From Cylindrobasidium torrendii FP15055 ss-10 (Eukaryota > Basidiomycota > Agaricomycetes > Agaricales > Physalacriaceae): a stretch of 47,739 nt of DNA. Under the pieces are notes generated by a model. It searched no databases, was not told where the DNA came from, and saw nothing but the letters and a program-made list of their open reading frames with translations. The stretch covers positions 1 through 47,739 of the forward strand of contig KN880615.1 in assembly GCA_000934385.1 (NCBI GenBank), written 5' to 3'. Below, piece after piece: positions 41,673-47,739 of this stretch; positions within the stretch are counted from its first letter, which is position 1, and every line of letters begins with the position of its first letter. Both the position numbers and the translations under genes were made by a program.

Positions 41673-44600
41673 CTACACTGCTTCCAACTCCTCATTGGAC
41701 TTGTCTGTGCCCTGAGACTGTGCTTGAAGTGGGGTAATGTTCTGAAGATCACTCTCATTGCCAGGATGCTTGGCACGAAGTTGGAGTGATGCATCAAGGC
41801 TTCCAAGATAGAGTGCATGATGTGGGTGATGACTGGGAGTCATGGTAAGTGCCTGGTGTTTGAGCAGAATGGCCTCTTCAAGCTCTCCGATGATGCCAGA
41901 GTGCTCAAAGTGTGTATGGAGTGATAAACCAAGGTCGGAAAGCCTGCGTGCATGATCTGGGTGGTCACTGCGAGTCATTGCAAGTGCCTGGTGTGCAAGT
42001 AGAATGGCTTCATCAAGCTCTCCAATGATACCAGAGTGCTTGTAGTGTGTGTGGAGTAATACACCAAGGCTTGCAAGCCTGTATGCATAATCTGGTTGGT
42101 CACTGGGAGTCATGGCAAGTGCCTGGCGTAAAAGCAGAATGGCTTCTTCAAGCACTTCAATGCTACCAGAGTATTCAAAGTGTGAGTGGAGTGATACACC
42201 AAGGCTTGCAAGCCTGTATGCATAATCTGGGTGGTCACTGGGAGTCGTGGCAAGGGCCTGGCGTAAAAGCAGAATGGCTTCTTCAAGCACTTCAATGCTA
42301 CCAGAATGTTCAAAGTGCGAGTGAAGTGATCCACTAAGGCCTGCAAGCCTGCGGGCATGGTCCGGGTGGTCACTGGGGGTCATGGCAAGTGCCTGGCGTT
42401 CAAGAAGAATGGCTTCTTCAAGCTCTCCAATGACGCCAAAGTGCTCAAAGTGAGTGTCAAGTGATAGGCCAAGGTTGGCAAGCCTGTGTGCATGGCGTGG
42501 GTGGTCACTGGGAGTCATGGCAAGTGCCTGCCGATCAAGCAAAATTGCTTCATCTAGGTCATTGTTCAGTCCAAGATGTGTGAAACGTCCCCAAAGTGAT
42601 TCTGCAAGTCCCTCAAGCTGCTCTGCAGTTGCAGAAGCATTTGTGCTCTTGTTGGACAGTGAAAGAGCAAAGCGTAGACAGAACACGGACTCGTCAAGCA
42701 GTGGTAAATTGTTACTGTTGTGGAATCCTAGTTTGAGCAGTTTCTTGCCCTGCTCCAGAATTTGAGAGCCAAGAGATTCCAGAGAGACAGCATAATTCTC
42801 TCTTGCACAGATAGCATCAGAGAACAAACAAAATTGTACACTGTCAAATGGCTGAGAGTGCACATAGAGAACTGTTTTCTTGGTGTTGGTTGCATGATCT
42901 ACAAGTGGAAGAACACATTTTACAAAGTTCAGGCACTCTGTTTCAGTCCCTAGGATTTCTGTGACCATCACAGAGGAACGTTCGAAGTTACACAAGCAAT
43001 CCGGAAAGGATTTGTGGTATGTCAAGATTTGGTGTTCTGTCCGATAGATCACAGCATGAAGACTATTGACTAGATCATCAATAACCTCCTCAGAAAGATT
43101 GGTGAGAATGGATAGTGTTGTCACAGAGATTGGAGATAGGGCAAGAATCACATAAAGGAGATGGAGACGTTCCCGCCGGATTAGCAGTGCTTTCTGCTTG
43201 ATAGCATTCTTGAGAAGTGCAGCATATAGCATGTCAAGAGGTGAAGATGCAGATGCATCATTCAGTGACGGAGATTTAGCCAGTGAAGTCAGATTTTTCT
43301 CCTGCTCGGGGGGAGTGCAGTCATCCAGCGCGTAACGGGCAATGGTTGCTGCGTACACAAACAGGTTGCCGGATTGTGCAGCCACCTCCCGGAGAAGATC
43401 CTTGGATACATGTGGCCCCTTGGTCCGCAGGAAGCGGAAGATGTCGCTCTCTGTCCCCTTGATATCCTGCAGACGGATGACCACCTCCGGTCCCAGTGTC
43501 TTGCAGAGCCGTGCAATCCCGGGATCCTCCCGGCTAGCCACCAAGAACTTGATGCCCTTCAAGTCATACTTGGTGACACCGTTCATGAGGCGCTCCAGAA
43601 ATACAGCTCCGCCATCTCCGTCTAGCTCATCCAGTGCATCCACAACAACAACCAGCGGCACCTGCCGCTCACGTTGTGCGGCTGCACGCCATGGTCCGAA
43701 CAGGATATCCTCCATCTGCCTATCCGGGTGGGAGCGTACACGGTCTGTCCGATGGGCATCTTGCAGTGCCGCACAGAACCAGCGCGACTCCCGAGCAAGC
43801 ATTGTCACCAGCGTGGGGACTACATTTGCAAGTGTTCTGCGGGATGGAATCTGCCGCGAGCAGAAGAATGATGCCGCAAGCGGGGACGGGTCGTCGCCGT
43901 CCAAGGTGGTACAGACGGTCCGCATAATGGTAGACTTGCCCATGCCTGCGGGACCGGTCAGCCAGAAGATTGGTGGGCAGTCGGGTCGAAGATCGTCGAC
44001 CCAGTCACGAATCTGTGCGATGGCCGACGTACGTGTCTCCGGAGTACAGGTCGTGTGGACGCTGTTCTGGAACGAGGCCTCGTCAATGCACGGCCATTGT
44101 ACATCCCGAAGTAGTTGCTGTGATATCCAGTTAGTTACAATGATTCATACGGGTAAATGAGAATTATCCAAACCGCGAGAGAGCTCCTGAGATCGTTTGT
44201 CGTCCGGTCGATGCTAAGAAGAACCATATACTGAACATATCGTCAGCAACAAGCTGTCGAGGAATCGTCCAGTACGCACTTGGAGTCTCACGACAGCCGC
44301 CTTGATGGTCGACATCGCGTCTTGAACCTCGTCGGCACGGGCGTCCTTGTCGGTGATTTGCTGCCAGAGTTTGTTGTCCATTATCCGTTCCATCCTCTCC
44401 TTTTGCGCGTTCAGCGTCCTCAAGCAGTCGTCAGCAACATTGTCCGTATCGACTCCCCAAATCACTCACTTGAGAAGCGCGTCAACGGCATTGTACGCGC
44501 CCTCCGACTGATTAGGCTTCTTGATGAGTTCGTCGTCCAGGTCTTGTATTAGGCGAAATGTATCTTCCACCACGCTCGCGAGCTGCCTGTGTGTTTTTGC

Positions 44601-46090
44601 GATATCCTATGGGCATTCATCAGTCCCCAAAGCATTTGTGGGCAACGCCGACATACCTCGGCAAAGGTGATGAAGAACCCAATCCCAGCGAATGCGGCCT
44701 CGGCGGGATGTCCCTTGCTCACAGCTTCGCCCAGCTTCATTGTATACTTGAGGCCGGACCATGCCCTTGCCCCGCATTTCTTCCAAAAGAGCTTGGTCGC
44801 GGATGGTACTGCAAACAATCAGTAGGATCCCTCCACGACTTATCATCCGACGTACCTTTGTTCTGGTCTTCCTCGACGACTGTGAGAGCCCGAACAGTCT
44901 TGTTGTGTGAGGTTCCATCAGCGTTCGGCGCAGGTACGCCAGAGGCAGGAATGTCAGCTACTGGCAGCGTTGAGCACTAGCATACAGAGACGGCGAACCA
45001 CAGCGTACCTTTGGCACTGGGGTTACCAGTGGTCACACCTCCGCCGAGCGTTGCCCCTGCTTTGGTACGACCTCCGGGCCTACCCTCACCCCCCGACGAC
45101 TTGCCATCTCCTTGGTCGTTCTCGGCAATGCCAAGAGCAAGCGCAGTCTCATCGTGTTTGGCAGTGTTCGGCGTAAGCACGCTAGCAGCGGCAACATCGA
45201 CTACAAGTGTTGAGCGCTAGCATACAAAGCGGCGAACTGCCCAACGTACCTTTGGCGCTGGGATTACCAGAGACCAGACCTCCGCTGAGCAGCGCCCCTG
45301 CTTTGGCGCCACCTCCAAGCCTACCCTCACCCCACGACGACTTGACAGTCGACATGCCTTGTCCCTGGTCATCCCCAACGGCGGCAATGGACAGAACGGG
45401 CTCGTGTGTGCCAGCCGTACCAGCGTCCAGCGCAAGCGCGCCAATAGTAGTAGTAATGTCGGCGACTACCAGTGTTGAGCTTCATCCGAAGCTGCGAATC
45501 ACACAACATACCTCCGGCGCTCGAATCACCAGCGACTGTGTCCCCGGGGAGCGACGCTCCTTCTTCGATATTATCTCCCTCGCGTGCGGCACTGGGTAGG
45601 GTCACTACAAGGATTGACATGGTGAGTAGACCGCGAAATGATTGTGCGCGATGCTCACAGTTCATTTCGTTGTGTTCGGTCGTACGAGCCGACGTTCCCT
45701 CCAGCATAGATGCATCCCTGTTTGTCGCGGCTGCAAGAACATCCAGCTGTTAGGGTATGGGAGACAAGACTCAAAGAGCGCGACATACATCCAACATTTG
45801 GTTTCCCCGCAATTGCACCCGCAGCAATCAGTGCGCTCATTGCGCCTGTGCGAATTCCACCGTGCTTGACTGGACGCAGCGGGTTAGCCAAGCGGTCAAC
45901 GGAGCAAGAAGCCAAGGGGCGCACAATGAGATTTCATCCCTTTGCCCACGGCGCCACTATGACCAGTGTCCACCGACGTGGCTTGCATGGCCGGCGCTAC
46001 GATCTCTTGCTCTGGCAAATTCTCCGCCTTTCCCGGTCCTTTTCCTTTCTTCTCACGGCGACGCTGCTTGGCTTTCTTGAGGTAATTCAT
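41673..46090 (-). CDS. NLR-type STAND protein: repeated N-terminal exons, helical module, NACHT, TPR array
   Basis: Twelve exons give 1,284 aa: 45925-46090, 45789-45869, 45659-45730, 45512-45604, 45250-45465, 45009-45200, 44856-44960, 44657-44808, 44470-44606, 44280-44418, 44174-44230 and 41673-44117. Every junction is GT-AG and in phase. Residues 1-55 are strongly basic (LKKAKQRRREKKGKGPGK). Exons 2-7 are Gly/Ala/Thr-rich and all phase 1-1. Exons 8-11 (about 309-470) are helical (VVEDTFRLIQDLDDELIKKP) and may be a HeLo/MLKL-like bundle (inference). Exon 12 holds the P-loop GPAGMGKST (about 525-533), Walker B VVVVDALDEL (about 626-635), a winged-helix-like part, then a TPR array (about 980-1270). 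By family, ligand binding to the TPRs should trigger nucleotide-dependent oligomerisation and N-terminal signalling, as in fungal incompatibility and defence. The ligand is unknown. Confidence 0.87.
41800..42600 (-). repeat. 135-bp tandem repeats encoding TPR units
   Basis: At least six copies in the NLR last exon. The anchor TGGTCACTG (TGATGACTG in the first) starts at 41827, 41962, 42097, 42232, 42367 and 42502, a constant 135-bp step (45 codons). Each unit encodes a form of EEAILLxRQALAMTPSDHPD followed by a YRLASLGxxLHxHFEHSG-like helix. Two neighbouring copies share an exact block of about 53 nt (at about 42116-42170 and 42251-42305), pointing to recent duplication or gene conversion. 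Confidence 0.9.
44961..45511 (-). repeat. Duplicated exon-intron units in the NLR N-terminus
   Basis: Exons 5 and 6 end in related Gly-rich stretches: GEGRLGGGAKAGALLSGG and GEGRPGGRTKAGATLGGG, both closing with GNPSAK. Introns 4, 5 and 6 also align along most of their length (GTAYG at the start, a TTCGC motif, a TGTATGCTAG-like core in introns 5 and 6, and GCTCAAC before the acceptor). So the unit copied was exon plus intron. Confidence 0.7.
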
Positions 46091-47739
46091 GGTGGTAACA
46101 AAAAGTTCGGTTCGAGTCTGTTTGTGAAGTGCTGTCGTTTGGATCGATGGTGGTAGTCAAAAGGCAACGTTCACGCACCGTGTGAAGTTGTGAATGAACG
46201 GCGCCTGTTACACTGCCCCCGTGTGAATGTCATTTCACAGCCCATGAGGCAATAGGCGCTGGGTGGTTCACGGCGTCTAAGTCCCAGCCTTGCACTTTGC
46301 TTGCATAGAACATCCTTGAATTGAACCTACATAGTCTAGTCAATCCCCCATACTATCCGACATTGACTCTGTCCGAGCCCCGGCTGCGAGTAGGTATTTT
46401 ACCTGTCCGTCCCTAATTGTCTACAGTGAAGCAAGCTCTTTCCTATAAGCATAAACTAGAGCACAGCAACGACTGCATGAACGCACCCAACACTGACGCT
46501 AGCCGTAAGTTCAGTCCAAGACAGTACGTATCCGTGTCTACACACTGGCACCGCTCATTGTCGCTCGAATGTTCTGCAAAACCAAGCAGCAGCCGTTGAC
46601 TTGCTAGCCATCAGTCCAGATGGAAGGTCCGAGATGTGTAGGTGGAAGCATCCGACGTCCCAGCAACGGATCCAAGCACGCCGCTGTCGGGAACATACGA
46701 CCCGCCAGCCGCGATACACCCTTTTCTTCATCCATGGCTCACCTCCCTGGAATCAAAGCTCTACCACTAGCACTGCACCAACAGTCTTGACGATATTTGG
46801 AAGACGCGATGTATCCTTCGATGATGGAACCATGGCCGCCTTGAAGGAGAGGAAGAAGTGGACATGTGTCACTCCAGACGGCTAGATCGCATGCATTGAA
46901 CCAAGGCGGCGTTGTACATCCTCGACCCAGAGGCGCGAGTCGATCCACTCCTCGGATGCGCTGGATGTGTAAGGAGGTTGGTATGCGCGTCGTAAACGGT
47001 ACCATTGCGAGTCGCCCCACTCGTCGGCCAAAGGATGTTGTCCGTGCCGATTCGGGCGCAGGGAGTTGTGTGATATTGACCTGGGCGGTTCCAGCAGGAT
47101 AGCCCAAGGTGCTCGATGATTTGTTGAGACGTCCTTCAGTGTAGACAGTCCTAGGCTTGTTGATCCAGAAAGCTGCGTGATTCAACGAGCGAGGTCGTCC
47201 GTCCGTATCTTCTCCACTTGGGCAAGATGGCCCACCAACACAATGATTCAACGACCAGAACTCCGGCTGAGTGGCATTGCGTATACGAAAACAGACGAAT
47301 TCGTGGTCACGGTCGAAAACGCAGGGTTTGTGCTCGGGTAAATCAAGTGTCCCACTCGCCCGAGATGGCATGGACACGGAGGCATACAACCATCGCGTTC
47401 CAGTCCAGGGATGAGCAACGCCCCATCCTTTCCATGGCTCGGGTGTATCTTGCCCACATCACTCTCATCGCATGCTACGTGACACTGTCAACTGAAGCGT
47501 TCCCGGAAGGAGCGCACGCACATACCGTGCAGTATCAACTGGCAATCCAAAAACTCCCATGAGCTAGCCGTGGTCCACCACCAACGATAGTGCGAAGATG
47601 TGCTATACAGTATTCCTCGATGATGGAAACATGGCTGTGTTGGATTTCATTGCTGGCTAGCGAAATTTGATCTTGTACTTAATTGAATACATTTCCCCGA
47701 GACACGGTATAAGTGAAGAAAGGAAAACCGTTCTTGTTT
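46091..47739. other. Right-edge stretch with uncharacterised open frames
   Basis: The first 100 bases are the NLR promoter side. The longest frame is 216 codons on the - strand (46739-47389), with no domain. Part of it reads protein-like (CVFDRDHEFVCFRIRN). Between about 46909 and 47070 a different - frame reads even better (YQPPYTSSASEEWIDSRLWV then EDVQRRLGSMHAI) before a stop. This pattern would suit a decayed or intron-bearing gene, but I cannot assemble it. No transposase, RNA gene or tandem repeat is recognised. Confidence 0.3.

Noticed and set aside
41800..42600. Evenly spaced repeats resembling a CRISPR or minisatellite
   Set aside because: The 135-bp step keeps the reading frame and encodes TPR helices, so this is a protein repeat.
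43342..44160. 272-codon + strand frame
   Set aside because: It is antisense to the NACHT domain of the NLR gene, where the - frame has intact P-loop and Walker B motifs.

Overview
This window reads as nuclear DNA of a filamentous basidiomycete, most likely an Agaricomycete mushroom-forming fungus. The reasons are: dense genes on both strands; many very short GT-AG introns (mostly about 46-60 nt); several F-box/leucine-rich proteins of the expanded mushroom type; a NACHT-TPR STAND protein; a protein with a DUF6593-like N-terminal region; and housekeeping genes with typical basidiomycete exon layouts. No bacterial operons, rRNA genes or CRISPR arrays are seen. I cannot name the species.

Left part (1-10.4 kb): a six-exon cyclophilin with a probable mitochondrial leader (-), an Hsp20/alpha-crystallin protein with a long Pro/Ser-rich N-terminus (+), an intron-containing tRNA-Met(CAT) (+), a short-chain dehydrogenase/reductase (-), F-box protein 1 (+) and a candidate two-exon small secreted protein (-).

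Middle (10.4-30 kb): an UNC93-like major facilitator (+), F-box 2 (-), an Abp1/drebrin-like actin-binding protein with ADF-H, poly-proline and two SH3 domains (+), F-box 3 (+), a roughly 1.2 kb element with imperfect terminal inverted repeats, a 14-TM drug-transporter-like MFS gene (+), F-box 4 (-), a paraoxonase-like beta-propeller (+), a CHZ-domain histone chaperone (-) and the DUF6593-like protein with a long disordered tail (+). The four F-box genes alternate +, -, +, - and are separated by unrelated genes.

Right part (30-47.7 kb): gene-poor stretches flank an unrecognised 664-aa protein (+) whose conserved C-terminus is found again as an isolated inverted fragment near 38.3 kb. Atg3, the autophagy E2-like enzyme (-), and a pterin-4a-carbinolamine dehydratase (+) are fired from a 95-bp shared promoter. 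A large 12-exon NLR-type gene (-) ends the annotated set. It carries an N-terminal run of phase-1 exons that appear to have been duplicated together with their introns, a helical module, a NACHT P-loop ATPase, and a C-terminal TPR array encoded by 135-bp tandem repeats.

The most unusual locus is the NLR gene. It is repetitive at both ends: duplicated exon-intron units in the N-terminus and near-identical TPR codon blocks in the C-terminus. This is the architecture expected of a fast-evolving fungal self/non-self or immune-type receptor. All splice models were assembled by eye from reading frame, GT/AG sites and homology; none has transcript support here.
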